From the NCBI RefSeq assembly GCF_007896435.1, contig NZ_VCBL01000001.1, forward strand, positions 353,994-417,993: a stretch of 64,000 nucleotides of DNA. Reading direction: 5' to 3'. A program made the translations under genes and the position numbers. Source of the stretch: Rummeliibacillus suwonensis. GTDB lineage: Bacteria; Bacillota; Bacilli; Bacillales_A; Planococcaceae. The notes under the pieces were generated by a model. It was not told the origin of the DNA and searched no databases. It saw only the letters and a program-made list of their open reading frames with translations. The stretch's first letter is position 1; every line of letters begins with the position of its first letter. Shown piece after piece: positions 17,927 through 27,510 of the stretch.

Positions 17927-19498
17927 ATGACGACTTTCAATGTAAAGAGAAAGCCATGGTTACTAGCAATTCTATTATTGACTGTCAATTTACTATTATT
18001 ATCGGCTTGTGGCAGCAGCAATAAGGCGGATGAAAGTGAGAAAGATCGTAAAGGTACTCAAACTGAAAAATCAAAGACAGGTGGAAGTGTTGTAGTCGCG
18101 ATTCCTCAAGACTTAGATTACTTGGATCCAAATTTAGCGGAAGCTGCTGGGACAAGAGAAGTGATGTTCAATATTTTTGAAGGATTATTAAAAGCAAACA
18201 CAGAGGGAGGGTTAGACCCAGCTATCGCCGAGTCTTATGATATTTCCGATGATGGCTTGACGTATACGTTCACGATTCGTGATGGTGTCAAATTTCATAA
18301 TGGACAAACATTGACATCAAAAGATGTTGCCTATTCTTACGCTAAATTGGCCGGTTTAAAAACAGGCAAGCCTTTATCTTCTAGCTTTGCAAATGTCAAA
18401 AAAATAGAAACACCAGATGACAAAACAGTTGTCATTCAATTAAAAGAAAAGGAGGCAGCTTTTATTACGGCTGTTACAGCATCAATTATTCCAGCCAATT
18501 ATAAAGATAGCAATAAAACGCCAATTGGGACTGGACCATTCAAATTTGTGGAATACAAGAAGGGTCAAAGTCTAATTGTTGAGAAAAATAAAGATTATTA
18601 TGTGAAAGGCATTCCATATTTAGATAAAGTAGAATTTCGTATTGTACCCGATCAAGAAGCAGCATTTTTAGCATTACAATCTGGTGAAATCGATATTTAT
18701 CCTCGTATAGCTACAGAAAAGGCAGAACAATTAGCAACTGGCTTTAAAACGATCAGTAACGAACAAAATTTAGTTCAATTATTAGCATTTAATAACAAAG
18801 TGAAGCCATTTAATCATATTAAAGTTCGGCAAGCGATCAATTATGCAGTCAACAAAGATGAAATTATTAAGGGTGTCGCACTAGGAAAAGGAACGAAAAT
18901 CGGTTCTAACCTAAGTCCTGTATTAAGTAAATACTACAATAATGAACTAGAAGATTTATATCCAACGGACACAGAAAAAGCGAAAAAATTTCTTAAAGAG
19001 GCTGGCTATCCAAATGGCTTTGAATTTACGATTACAGTTCCTTCTGTATACCCATTCCATGTTGATACAGCACAAGTGATTGTCAACCAACTAGAAAAAA
19101 TCGGTGTGAAAGCGAAAATTGAAAGTGTTGAATGGGGAGTTTGGTTAGAACGAGTTTACAATGGCCGGGATTATGAAACAACCATTATCGGTTTAGATGG
19201 AAAACTTGATCCATTTGAAATTCTAAGTCGGTATATATCAACAGCTGATAACAATTTCTTAAACTTTAAAGATCCTAAACTAGACAAAGTGTTATCGAAT
19301 GCAAAAGTTGAAATTGATGAAAACAAACGTATTACAGATATTAAAGAAGCGCAAAAAATCATTGCTGAGGATGCGGCAGGGGTCTTTATTATGGACCCTC
19401 ATACAAATGTCACTTTTAAAGATACGATTAAGGGTTATAAAACATATCCAATTTATGTTCAAGATCTGTCATCTGTTTATCTTGACCACCCTCAATAG
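17927..19498 (+). CDS. ABC importer substrate-binding lipoprotein, family 5
   Basis: 523 aa. Signal peptide with lipobox LLLLSAC-G (Cys near residue 27), then the family 5 solute-binding fold: EGLLKANTEGGLDPAIAESY and DGLTYTFTIRDGVKFHNG near the N-terminus, VRQAINYAVNKDEI mid-protein. It would be lipid-anchored outside the cell and deliver peptides, nickel chelates or similar ligands to the permeases downstream. A family A element and a hairpin (19499-19773) separate it from the permease genes, so their expression may be uncoupled from it. Confidence 0.9.
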   Translation: MTTFNVKRKPWLLAILLLTVNLLLLSACGSSNKADESEKDRKGTQTEKSKTGGSVVVAIPQDLDYLDPNLAEAAGTREVMFNIFEGLLKANTEGGLDPAIAESYDISDDGLTYTFTIRDGVKFHNGQTLTSKDVAYSYAKLAGLKTGKPLSSSFANVKKIETPDDKTVVIQLKEKEAAFITAVTASIIPANYKDSNKTPIGTGPFKFVEYKKGQSLIVEKNKDYYVKGIPYLDKVEFRIVPDQEAAFLALQSGEIDIYPRIATEKAEQLATGFKTISNEQNLVQLLAFNNKVKPFNHIKVRQAINYAVNKDEIIKGVALGKGTKIGSNLSPVLSKYYNNELEDLYPTDTEKAKKFLKEAGYPNGFEFTITVPSVYPFHVDTAQVIVNQLEKIGVKAKIESVEWGVWLERVYNGRDYETTIIGLDGKLDPFEILSRYISTADNNFLNFKDPKLDKVLSNAKVEIDENKRITDIKEAQKIIAEDAAGVFIMDPHTNVTFKDTIKGYKTYPIYVQDLSSVYLDHPQ

Positions 19499-19591
19499 GT
19501 GGTCAGATGAATGCTTGTTTTTCCTGATTCAGCGGGTGTCACGGATTTTGAAGGGGATTTCCCTCGCAAGCTCGAAAAAATCCGGATGCAC

Positions 19592-19745
19592 TTTATCCTG
19601 CGTTAATGAACAGTAGCCCCACCCACGCTTCAAAAAGTAAAGGAATAACTGGGAGATAGGTGGGGCTACTGTCTGAAAATCCTGATTGGCTCAACGAACA
19701 CATAGTAAGAATGGAAAAAGCTCACTAGGTGAAGTTTCACTTGAT
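19592..19745 (+). mobile_element. Family A palindromic element, copy A1
   Basis: Begins TTTATCCTGCGTTAATGAAC and ends GTTTCACTTGAT. The long stem AACAGTAGCCCCACC... / ...GGTGGGGCTACTGTC is present; the right hairpin is eroded. The right boundary is TTGAT instead of TTTAT, the only such variant. It lies between the binding protein and permease genes. Just before it (19540-19583) a GGATTTT/AAAAATCC hairpin may terminate transcription. Confidence 0.75.
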
Positions 19746-19773
19746 ATGGAAAAAATAGATTGGAGGATATGGA

Positions 19774-20715
19774 ATGGATTATGTACTAAAAAAAACAGTC
19801 AGCTCACTATTTACACTATTTGTGGTTATTGTTCTCGTTTTTTTAGCTTTTCGCATCATTCCAGGTAATCCAGCGAATATCATCTTAGGAGTAGAGGCAA
19901 CGCCTGCACAAGTTGAGGAATTGGAACAAAAACTTGGACTAGATCAAACATTATTTGAACAATTCATCCATTGGTTTAAAGGCGTCCTTGTCCTAGATTT
20001 TGGCGAATCTTTGCGTTTTTCCGAACCTGTTCTTTCGCTTATTCATGAAAGGATGGGCGTTACCTTTTCATTGGCTTTTATGGCCATTGTTATCACCATT
20101 TTTGTATCGATTCCATTAGGGATTATTGCTGCCAATTATAAAGGAAAATTTTTAGATGTGCTTATTTCAATAGGTACACAAATCGGACTTGCGATTCCGT
20201 CTTTTTGGATGGGTATTATTTTAATCATGATTTTTGGTTTAATGTTACACCTTATTTCAGTAGGTGGTTATGTTCCGTGGTCTGAAAATCCTTTGCGGGC
20301 TTTTAAGGCATTGTTATTTCCAGCAACTGCTATAGCCATTCCTCAAATAGCTATCCTCGTTAGATATTTAAGAACAACTATGATCGAACAGTTGAATTTT
20401 GATTATGTACGGACGGCTAAAAGTAAGGGACTAAAGGATTCTACCATCCTGTTGAAACATGTCTTAAAAAACGCACTCATTCCTGTAATTACTATTGCAG
20501 GCTTAAATTTTGGTGCAATTCTAGCAGGCAGCCTTGTAATTGAACAAGTATACGCTTTACCAGGATTTGGCAGGATGCTTATCACTGCAATTGGAGATCG
20601 TGATTTTCCACTTGTTCAAGGCATGGTAGTGATGATCGCGATCATTGCCATTACCGTAAATTTACTAGTGGATATTTCTTATCGCTATTTAGATCCCAAA
20701 ATCAAATTGAAGTAA
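19774..20715 (+). CDS. Peptide-type ABC transporter permease, DppB-like
   Basis: 313 aa, six membrane segments. The N-terminus has the DppB signature IPGNPANIILG and the BPD inner-membrane loop lies at RTAKSKGLKDSTILLKHVLKNALIP (EAA motif, about residues 205-235). It forms the channel with the next gene product. GGAGG lies ahead of the ATG and 13 bases separate it from the next start. The substrate is not evident; DppB/OppB/NikB types are hard to tell apart. Confidence 0.9.
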   Translation: MDYVLKKTVSSLFTLFVVIVLVFLAFRIIPGNPANIILGVEATPAQVEELEQKLGLDQTLFEQFIHWFKGVLVLDFGESLRFSEPVLSLIHERMGVTFSLAFMAIVITIFVSIPLGIIAANYKGKFLDVLISIGTQIGLAIPSFWMGIILIMIFGLMLHLISVGGYVPWSENPLRAFKALLFPATAIAIPQIAILVRYLRTTMIEQLNFDYVRTAKSKGLKDSTILLKHVLKNALIPVITIAGLNFGAILAGSLVIEQVYALPGFGRMLITAIGDRDFPLVQGMVVMIAIIAITVNLLVDISYRYLDPKIKLK

Positions 20716-20728
20716 GGAGGTGCGGTGT

Positions 20729-21532
20729 ATGTTAAAAAAATTTAACCTCGTCACAGGTGGAGCAATTGTACTTTTTTTAATCCTTGTCTTTATAGTGAGT
20801 TTCTTTTATGTACCACACAATGTCAATCAAATGAATATTGAAAATCGGCTTATCGCTCCAAACCATAATTACTTATTAGGCACGGATAATTTTGGACGTG
20901 ATGTACTAAGTCGAATTATGAAAGGAACTCAAACTGCATTTATTGTTGGTGGCGGATCAGTAATTATTGGATTATTGTTTGGTATTTTAATAGGTACGAC
21001 AGCTGGTTATTTTGGAGGTTGGATGGATGAATTGCTTATGAGGATGATTGATGCGTTATTAGCTTTTCCAGGTATTTTATTGGCACTCATTTTAGTGACG
21101 ATTTTCCAGCCTAATATAGAAGTCACAGTTATTGCCATTGGTATTATGACAATTCCAAGCTTTTCTCGTGTTATAAGAAGCGGATTTATAAAATGTAAAC
21201 AGATGGACTTTGTTAGGGCAGCACGGAATTTTGGATCAAGTCATCTACGTATTATTTTTCATCACATTTTACCGAATACGGTTTCTTCTATTATTGTAAC
21301 TGCTTCTCTTAGTTTTTCCACTGCTATATTAGTAGAGGCTGCATTGAGTTATTTAGGTTTAGGCATACAACCTCCCGATCCGAGCTGGGGAAGAATGTTA
21401 AATGAAGCTCAAGGATTTGCGAAGCTTGCTCCCTGGTATACTTTGGCGCCTGGCTTTATGTTAACATTAACAATTCTTGGCTTTAATTTATTGGGTGATG
21501 GAATAAGAGATTTACATGATTTTTCAGAGTAA
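20729..21532 (+). CDS. Peptide-type ABC transporter permease, DppC-like
   Basis: 267 aa with an N-terminal helix, the LLGTDNFGRDVLSRI motif of DppC permeases near residue 50, and the EAA loop at RAARNFGSSHLRIIFHHILPN. GTAAGGAGGTG precedes ATG 20729; the in-frame GTG at 20720 falls inside that site. Partner of the DppB-like protein. Confidence 0.9.
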   Translation: MLKKFNLVTGGAIVLFLILVFIVSFFYVPHNVNQMNIENRLIAPNHNYLLGTDNFGRDVLSRIMKGTQTAFIVGGGSVIIGLLFGILIGTTAGYFGGWMDELLMRMIDALLAFPGILLALILVTIFQPNIEVTVIAIGIMTIPSFSRVIRSGFIKCKQMDFVRAARNFGSSHLRIIFHHILPNTVSSIIVTASLSFSTAILVEAALSYLGLGIQPPDPSWGRMLNEAQGFAKLAPWYTLAPGFMLTLTILGFNLLGDGIRDLHDFSE

Positions 21533-21562
21533 AGTTGATTGTTAGCAAAGGGGGTTGGAAAA

Positions 21563-22564
21563 ATGTCAGAAATCTTGTCCATTCATCATGTGACAGTTCA
21601 TCTTGAACAAAATCGCCGTAAGTTGACGGTTCTTTCGGACATATCTATAACAGTTCAAAAGGGTGAAATTTTCGGTATTGTTGGTGAATCAGGATGTGGA
21701 AAAAGCGTATTATCCAATTCTATCCTAGATTTACAGCCTAAAAAAATGCGTGTATCAAGCGGAGATATCCTATTTGAAGGACAATCCATGTTAAAAAAAT
21801 CAAAACATCAACTACAAAAGATGAGAGGAAAAGAAATTTCTATGATTTTCCAAAATCCTATGTCATCTTTAAATCCTTCATTGACAGTTGGCTATCAAAT
21901 CGTGGAAATCATCCGTGCCCATCAAAACATTTCCAAAAAAGAAGCTAAAGGAATAGCTATTGATGTGATGAAGAAAGTTGGTCTACCACGTGCTGAACAG
22001 TTGTTTTATGACTATCCACATCAATTATCGGGAGGAATGCAGCAACGTGTTATGATTGCTATCGCTATCGCTTGTCAGCCAAAGTTTCTTATAGCGGATG
22101 AACCTACAACTGCGTTAGATGTAACGATACAAGCACAAATTTTACATTTGCTAAAAGAAATACGGCGTGAGCAAAACACGACCATATTACTTATTTCTCA
22201 TGATTTAGGAGTAATGGGCGATATGTGTGATCGTATAGCCGTTATGTATGCGGGAGAAATCGTAGAGATTGGTACGACAGCACAAATATTTGAAAATCCT
22301 AGCCATCCGTATACAAAGGGCTTGATGGAATCAATCCCAACTCCGGATAAAAAGGGAAACCCCCTCTATTCAATTCCCGGAAATGTGCCATCTTTGCAAG
22401 AGCGAATGGGAGGATGTCCTTTCGCTAGTCGTTGTCATCTGGCTATTGATATGTGCTTTACATCAAAACCACAGTTGAAAAAGGTAGCAAAAGCTCATGA
22501 TGTTAGTTGCTTCTTTAGTGAAATGGAGGAGGTGAGCTTTGAGTATGCAAAATCTTTTAGTTGA
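21563..22564 (+). CDS. Peptide-type ABC transporter ATPase, DppD-like
   Basis: 333 aa. Walker A GESGCGKS, signature LSGGMQQRVMIAIAIA, Walker B FLIADEPTTALD, then the C-terminal oligopeptide extension with Cys-rich CPFASRCHLAIDMC, which in DppD/OppD proteins can hold an Fe-S cluster. RBS AAAGGGGG. It overlaps the next gene by 26 bases. Confidence 0.92.
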   Translation: MSEILSIHHVTVHLEQNRRKLTVLSDISITVQKGEIFGIVGESGCGKSVLSNSILDLQPKKMRVSSGDILFEGQSMLKKSKHQLQKMRGKEISMIFQNPMSSLNPSLTVGYQIVEIIRAHQNISKKEAKGIAIDVMKKVGLPRAEQLFYDYPHQLSGGMQQRVMIAIAIACQPKFLIADEPTTALDVTIQAQILHLLKEIRREQNTTILLISHDLGVMGDMCDRIAVMYAGEIVEIGTTAQIFENPSHPYTKGLMESIPTPDKKGNPLYSIPGNVPSLQERMGGCPFASRCHLAIDMCFTSKPQLKKVAKAHDVSCFFSEMEEVSFEYAKSFS

Positions 22565-23510
22565 AGTGGAAAACCTCAAAAAGAATTATACACATCGTAA
22601 GTTATATAAAATCCAAGAGCTACCAGCAGTTTCAGATGTCAGTCTTCTATTAAGAAAAGGGGAAACATTAGGATTAGTGGGAGAGAGCGGAAGCGGTAAA
22701 TCCACTTTAGGCCAATTGATTGGTCAATTATTAGACCCTACTGAAGGAATAGTATTATTTGAAGGACAAGCAATTGAAGATATGACAAGCCAACAGAGAA
22801 AACGATTGAAAAAGGATATTCAATATGTTTTTCAAGATGCCTATTCATCTTTAAATCCTAGACACAAAGTTTCAAAACTGATAGAAGAACCACTTATCAT
22901 TCAAAAAATAGGAACACCAGCAGAAAGAAAAGAATGGGTAAACGACATGCTGAATGAGATTGGATTAGATAAAAGTTATCGTGATGCCTATATTCATGAG
23001 CTAAGTGGTGGACAGAGACAACGCATCGGCATTGCGAGAGCCCTTATCTTAAAACCAAAATTGCTTGTTTTGGATGAGCCGGTTTCGGCATTGGATGTTT
23101 CTGTTCAATCACAAATCTTAAATTTATTGAAATCCTTACAACAAAAATATCAACTAACATATATGTTTATTTCTCATGATTTAAATGTGGTGCATTATAT
23201 GAGTGATCGAATAGCAGTCATGTATTTAGGGGAAATTATTGAACTGGCAAATGTAAATGATCTATATGAGCATCCTCTCCACCCTTACACGAAAGCCCTT
23301 ATTTCTGCCATCCCAACATACAAAAGACAGGGAGAACCGGTGTTATTAAAAGGCGAAATCGCAAGTGCGACGGATATTCCAAATGGGTGCTCGCTCCATC
23401 CTCGCTGCCCTTTTGCAACGGAAATATGCCAATTCGAAAAGCCAGTTCTGGAAGAAGTGAACCAGGGACAATACGTTTCATGCCATTTATCCCGCATTAA
23501 CGGACAGTAA
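22539..23510 (+). CDS. Peptide-type ABC transporter ATPase, DppF-like
   Basis: 323 aa. Walker A GESGSGKS, signature [15 protein letters not shown], Walker B LLVLDEPVSALD, and the OppF/DppF C-terminal CSLHPRCPFATEIC. TTG start after GAGGAGG. The last residues (LSRINGQ) and the stop codon come from family A element A2, which begins at 23486. The native end probably followed YVSCHL, so the tail is an acquired seven-residue extension unlikely to affect the ATPase core. Confidence 0.9.
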   Translation: MSMQNLLVEVENLKKNYTHRKLYKIQELPAVSDVSLLLRKGETLGLVGESGSGKSTLGQLIGQLLDPTEGIVLFEGQAIEDMTSQQRKRLKKDIQYVFQDAYSSLNPRHKVSKLIEEPLIIQKIGTPAERKEWVNDMLNEIGLDKSYRDAYIHELSGGQRQRIGIARALILKPKLLVLDEPVSALDVSVQSQILNLLKSLQQKYQLTYMFISHDLNVVHYMSDRIAVMYLGEIIELANVNDLYEHPLHPYTKALISAIPTYKRQGEPVLLKGEIASATDIPNGCSLHPRCPFATEICQFEKPVLEEVNQGQYVSCHLSRINGQ

Positions 23511-23701
23511 GACTCCCATCTCAAGATTTAGAGAGAACTGAGAAAGATAGATAGGGGATCAACTGCCGCATGCGTCCGATTGGTTCGGGTGGGCGGGATG
23601 TTGGTCACTCAGGTGTTGCCACAGGACGTGGCGCTTTTAACCTGAGTTCTTCTATTTCAGTAGGGATGAAGAAAACCCCCACTGATGGAGTTTCACTTTA
23701 T
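23486..23701 (+). mobile_element. Family A palindromic element, copy A2 (long form)
   Basis: 216 bp from TTTATCCCGCATTAACGGAC to GTTTCACTTTAT. Compared with the 157-bp form it has about 60 extra bases containing the hairpin GCCACAGGACGTGGC and the pair CTCAGGT / ACCTGAG. It provides the stop of the upstream ATPase gene and ends 21 bases before the arsB ATG, displacing any native promoter region. Confidence 0.85.
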
Positions 23702-23721
23702 TGGGAAGAAGGATTTTGGCA

Positions 23722-25011
23722 ATGGCTATCGTGGCGACTTTCATCTTTTTGGTGACATTAGTTTTGGTCATATGGCAACCAAAAGGTTTAAATATAGGTT
23801 TAACGGCTTGTTGTGGAGCGATTCTCGCACTAATCATCAGTGTTGTTGACTTTCGAGATGTTCAGCAAGTAGTGGATATTACTTGGAACGCGACCTTAAC
23901 ATTTGTGGCTATTATTCTAATTTCGCTTATATTAGATGAAATTGGATTATTTGAGTGGATCGCATTGCAAATGGCAAGGGTATCTAGGGGCAATGGTATC
24001 CGAATGTTTGTGTATGTCAGTATTTTAGGTGCTGTTGTTGCAGCGTTTTTTTCTAACGATGGAGCAGCTTTGATTTTAACGCCCATTGTGTTAGCGATGG
24101 TACGTAATTTGAACTTTAAAGAAACTATGATTATCCCCTTTATCATGGCGAGTGGCTTTATTGCGGATACGACATCCCTTCCTTTTGTCATTAGTAATTT
24201 AGTAAATATCGTATCCGCAGATTTCTTTGATACCGGGTTTGTAGAGTATGCTGCAAGAATGGTCCTCCCTAACATTTTTTCCTTAATAGCAACGATCATC
24301 GTCTTATCTATCTATTTCAGGAGAAATATTCCGAGTAGATATGATTTATCAAAGTTAAAAAAACCGAAAGAAGCGATTCGAGATGTAAAGATGTTTCGCC
24401 TTTCATGGATCGTGCTATTGATATTGTTAGTTGGATATTTTACCAGTGAATGGATAGAGATGCCCGTATCGATTATAGCAGGGATTATTGCTATATTTTT
24501 ATTGATCATGGCTAGACAAAGTAATGCTGTTGATACAAAAGCTGTCTTAAAAGGCGCACCATGGACGATTGTATTTTTCTCAATTGGCATGTATGTGGTT
24601 GTTTATGGTGTTGGAAATGCATGGCTGACAAAATCATTAGCAAGCGTGATAGAAAGATTGGCTGCGCAAGGCTTATATGGGTCAACAGTGTCAATGGGTT
24701 TCATCGCGGCATTTTTGTCATCTATCATGAATAATTTGCCAACTGTTATGATCGATGCGCTGGCAATTGCAAAGACCCATACGACAGGTGTTGTGAGAGA
24801 AGGACTTATTTATGCTAATGTGATCGGGTCGGATTTAGGTCCAAAGATCACACCAATCGGTTCGCTTGCTACATTAGTTTGGCTCCATCTATTATCTGGA
24901 AAGGGTATCAAAATTTCCTGGGGCACTTACTTTAAAATGGGTATTATGTTAACGATCCCTATCTTATTGATCACTTTAACAGGACTCTATTTAACATTAC
25001 TTCTTTTTTAA
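23722..25011 (+). CDS. ArsB/NhaD-family transporter (YdfA-like)
   Basis: 429 aa with about 11 membrane segments. The ArsB-type signature [20 protein letters not shown] lies near residue 100 and [18 protein letters not shown] near 145; a second repeat is [11 protein letters not shown]...[11 protein letters not shown]. The family expels arsenite or exchanges other anions. No arsR or arsC is nearby, so arsenite export is a family inference. ATG 23722 follows AGAAGGA. The gene is separated from the peptide transporter by element A2 and transcribed toward a convergent MarR gene. Confidence 0.85.
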   Translation: MAIVATFIFLVTLVLVIWQPKGLNIGLTACCGAILALIISVVDFRDVQQVVDITWNATLTFVAIILISLILDEIGLFEWIALQMARVSRGNGIRMFVYVSILGAVVAAFFSNDGAALILTPIVLAMVRNLNFKETMIIPFIMASGFIADTTSLPFVISNLVNIVSADFFDTGFVEYAARMVLPNIFSLIATIIVLSIYFRRNIPSRYDLSKLKKPKEAIRDVKMFRLSWIVLLILLVGYFTSEWIEMPVSIIAGIIAIFLLIMARQSNAVDTKAVLKGAPWTIVFFSIGMYVVVYGVGNAWLTKSLASVIERLAAQGLYGSTVSMGFIAAFLSSIMNNLPTVMIDALAIAKTHTTGVVREGLIYANVIGSDLGPKITPIGSLATLVWLHLLSGKGIKISWGTYFKMGIMLTIPILLITLTGLYLTLLLF

Positions 25012-25113
25012 AACTTCACAATTATTAAAAGTAGCTATCATTATACGTTCGTGCTTTATACATAATTTTGGCATTATGAAATTGATTTGCTTGCATCATT
25101 TTTCAAGTAAATT

Positions 25114-25221
25114 AAAAAATCCCTTTGAAAATGGATCATCTGAAGTGACCCCACCCCAATTGTTAGATAGTGTCTAACAATTGGGATGCAGCTCACATCT
25201 CCGTTTTGCAAGGGATTTTTA
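25114..25221. repeat. Cruciform-like structure, bidirectional terminator
   Basis: Outer arms AAAATCCCTTTGAAAATGGA and TCCGTTTTGCAAGGGATTTT (imperfect) enclose a perfect 13-bp inner hairpin, CCCAATTGTTAGA (25155-25167) / TCTAACAATTGGG (25173-25185). It lies between convergent arsB and marR genes, ends in a T-run on both strands, and could terminate both. Two-tier design suggests a small mobile repeat adapted as a terminator. Confidence 0.75.
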
Positions 25222-25232
25222 TTTAGAATAGC

Positions 25233-25679
25233 TTATTTTTCAACGGATTGATTCAAGAAAATTTTAGTTTGTAAAGTAGTAAGCGCTTTTCTGATTTCTT
25301 CTAGTTCTTCATTTGAAGAATTTTCAATTAGTTTTTGGAAGCGGGTTTCGATGCAAGTAAAAGCCTCATCCATCATATGTTTTCCTTTTTCGGTAAGGCG
25401 AATATAATGTTTTCTTCGATCCTTTGTGTCGTTTATTTTTTCAATCCAATTTTTTTCTCGTAATTTTCTTAATTCCCGGCTTGTATTCGGCATGGACAAA
25501 TGCAGACAATCACTGACTTCGGTAGGCGTAATGAGCCGATTTATGGTTATATATTCAAGGATTTTATATTGAATCGGCGTAATATCGTCGATTTTTATAT
25601 TTTTTGTTAAATCATGTGTCACTTGATGCACAGTTGCTGTAAACGCTACAAACTGATGGAATAATTCTTTTTTGTTCAA
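25233..25679 (-). CDS. MarR-family regulator
   Basis: 148 aa. Winged helix with recognition segment TPTEVSDCLHLSMPNTSRELRKL and wing KDRRKHYIRLTEKG. A Cys within the HTH (near residue 60) might sense oxidants, as in some MarR proteins, but that is inference. TTG start at 25679 with AGAGGTG upstream. It is divergent from a quinone-reductase-like gene; two near-identical palindromes lie between them, which makes that gene the likely target. Confidence 0.87.
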   Translation of the reverse strand: MNKKELFHQFVAFTATVHQVTHDLTKNIKIDDITPIQYKILEYITINRLITPTEVSDCLHLSMPNTSRELRKLREKNWIEKINDTKDRRKHYIRLTEKGKHMMDEAFTCIETRFQKLIENSSNEELEEIRKALTTLQTKIFLNQSVEK

Positions 25680-25727
25680 CTTTGTTCACCTCTTACTGAC
25701 AATAACAAATAACTTATCCAAAAACAA

Positions 25728-25741
25728 TTATCATTTGACAA
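25728..25741. promoter_or_regulatory. Probable MarR operator, site 1
   Basis: TTATCATTTGACAA, one mismatch from the reverse complement of the perfect palindrome at 25768-25781. It lies nearer the marR start and may mediate autoregulation. Confidence 0.6.
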
Positions 25742-25767
25742 TTAAATTTAACGAGGCTATCATTTAG

Positions 25768-25781
25768 TTATCAAATGATAA
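25768..25781. promoter_or_regulatory. Probable MarR operator, site 2
   Basis: Perfect inverted repeat TTATCA-AA-TGATAA, 15 bases before the quinone-reductase ATG. The wider sequence TATCATTT-N7-AAATGATA (25758-25780) forms an overlapping palindrome. Confidence 0.65.
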
Positions 25782-25796
25782 GTATGGAGGTGCAAT

Positions 25797-26384
25797 ATGA
25801 ACACATTAATTGTCTATACATATCCAAATCATAAAAGTCTGAATTATGCTTTTTTGCAGGAAATTATTAAGGGCTGTAACGAAAATCCTCATATAACGGA
25901 AATACAGGTTTTAGATTTATATGAGGAGCGATTTAACCCGCTATTAGAATTTAATGAGCAGAAGCGTCGTCGAGATATGTACCGTGATCCAAAGTTAGAA
26001 AAATATAGAGAGCAAATTACATGGGCTGATAAAATCGTTTTTGTGTATCCAATTTGGTGGGGGAGACCGCCTGCGATGCTGTTAGGATATATTGATCAAT
26101 TGTTTGCTACCAATTTTGCTTATCGATATAAAAAGGGCGTATTGTCAGAGGGGCTTCTCAAAGGTAAGTCGGTTGTGTGCGTATCAACTATGAAGGGACC
26201 CACAAACTATCCACTTATATGGTTGAATAACGCACATAAAGTATTGATGAAAAGAGCACTATTTCATTTTGTTGGAATTAAAAAAGTAAAGTTTTTCGAA
26301 TTTGGGAATATGGAAAGTAAGAAGGGAAAACAAACACAAAAATTAAATAAAGTTTATCAATATTTTAGAAAAATAGATGATTAG
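25797..26384 (+). CDS. NAD(P)H-quinone oxidoreductase, flavodoxin-like fold (MdaB/YwrO type)
   Basis: 195 aa. The N-terminal strand-loop TYPNHKSLNYAFL binds FMN/FAD phosphate, and YPIWWGRPPAMLLGYIDQLF is the hallmark of NQO1/YwrO-like reductases. It would reduce quinones or nitro compounds by two electrons, protecting against electrophiles. GGAGGTG precedes the ATG. Divergent from a MarR gene with two shared palindromes, implying derepression by a quinone-like signal. Confidence 0.87.
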   Translation: MNTLIVYTYPNHKSLNYAFLQEIIKGCNENPHITEIQVLDLYEERFNPLLEFNEQKRRRDMYRDPKLEKYREQITWADKIVFVYPIWWGRPPAMLLGYIDQLFATNFAYRYKKGVLSEGLLKGKSVVCVSTMKGPTNYPLIWLNNAHKVLMKRALFHFVGIKKVKFFEFGNMESKKGKQTQKLNKVYQYFRKIDD

Positions 26385-26387
26385 AAC

Positions 26388-26693
26388 GGGCGTGTTCGTT
26401 AGATGGCATAATGTGAAAGATTTTAGTTTTTTCGGCTTCTCACCGAAAGTCTATTTTAAAATGTAGTATAAATGAACTGGAGCCAGTGTAACTCCTAGGG
26501 GAATAGATCCAGATGAGACCCCGTAGCGTAGCGATTAAGGAACGGAGTCTAAGGGCGCCACGTCCTGTGACAACGACTCCGTGACAACATCCTGTTGCCC
26601 CTAGCATTCGCCCGCAGGAAAGCGAGCAAGCCTTCGCTGTAATCAACGAATCTCCCTATTTTTGTGGATTAAATTGGATAATCAACACGCCTG
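26388..26693. mobile_element. Family B MITE-like element, copy B3
   Basis: Ends GGGCGTGTTCGTTA and AATCAACACGCCTG are imperfect inverted termini shared with B5 and B6. The core carries GCCACGTCCTGTGAC, GTAGCGTAGCGATTAAGG and GCAGGAAAGCGAGCAAGC, all present in the other copies. No ORF of substance. It fills the gap between the reductase and the two-component genes. Confidence 0.75.
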
Positions 26694-26835
26694 TCCATAT
26701 ATATTAATTGGAGAAAGTGAAAATCAGTTGATGATTCAAATTTCAATAGATAAAATGGGTTCATCAACATGCCTGATGTGAACGATTACTTAATTGGAAT
26801 ATAAAAATTGTTATCCTTTAAATAAGTAGGTGAAA

Positions 26836-27510
26836 ATGAAAATGCAAGTATTGATCGTTGATGACGAAGAAAAGATTACCCATGTTTTAGCGTCTTATTT
26901 TGACCAAAACGGTGATACGACGTATGTTGCGCATACAGGAGAATCTGCCATTCAATTCGTGGATCAAGTACCTATTGATATGATCATTTTAGATTTAATG
27001 CTACCGGACATGGCTGGGGAGGATATATGCCAATACGTGAAAAGCAATTATGATATCCCCGTAATTATGCTAACAGCGAAAATTTCTATTGATGAAAAGG
27101 TAAAAGGATTTGAGATCGGAGCAGATGATTATGTAGTGAAGCCATTTCATCCTAAGGAAATATTAGTGAGAGCCGAAAGATTGCTGCCCGAATCACATAG
27201 AAAGCAGATCATTACGTTTCGACAATTGGAAATACACAAAAACGAAAGACAAGTGTTGTTAAACCGTCAAAGTGTACAGCTTACCCAACATGAATTCAAT
27301 ATTTTGCTATTACTAGCGAAAAACCCTAAAAAAATATTTAGCCGAGATGATATGATTCAAAAAATATTCGGACCTAGTGCGGACATTAATCCTCGTATTA
27401 TCGATCAGCATATAAAAAATATTCGTAAAAAATTGCACAGGGATTATATTCAAACAGTGTTTGGAGTAGGGTACAAAATGAATGAGAAGGTACAAGAAGA
27501 TGAAGTTTAA
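26836..27510 (+). CDS. OmpR/PhoB-family response regulator
   Basis: 224 aa. Receiver domain with acidic pair DDEE near residue 8, phosphoacceptor Asp in IILDLMLPD (about 55) and Lys in VVKPF (about 104); C-terminal winged helix (LTQHEFNILLLLAKNP...IDQHIKNIRKKL). ATG 26836 or 26842 follows AAGTAGGTG. It overlaps the kinase gene by 11 bases; the multicopper oxidase gene follows the kinase, making copper or envelope redox stress a plausible signal. Confidence 0.92.
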   Translation: MKMQVLIVDDEEKITHVLASYFDQNGDTTYVAHTGESAIQFVDQVPIDMIILDLMLPDMAGEDICQYVKSNYDIPVIMLTAKISIDEKVKGFEIGADDYVVKPFHPKEILVRAERLLPESHRKQIITFRQLEIHKNERQVLLNRQSVQLTQHEFNILLLLAKNPKKIFSRDDMIQKIFGPSADINPRIIDQHIKNIRKKLHRDYIQTVFGVGYKMNEKVQEDEV

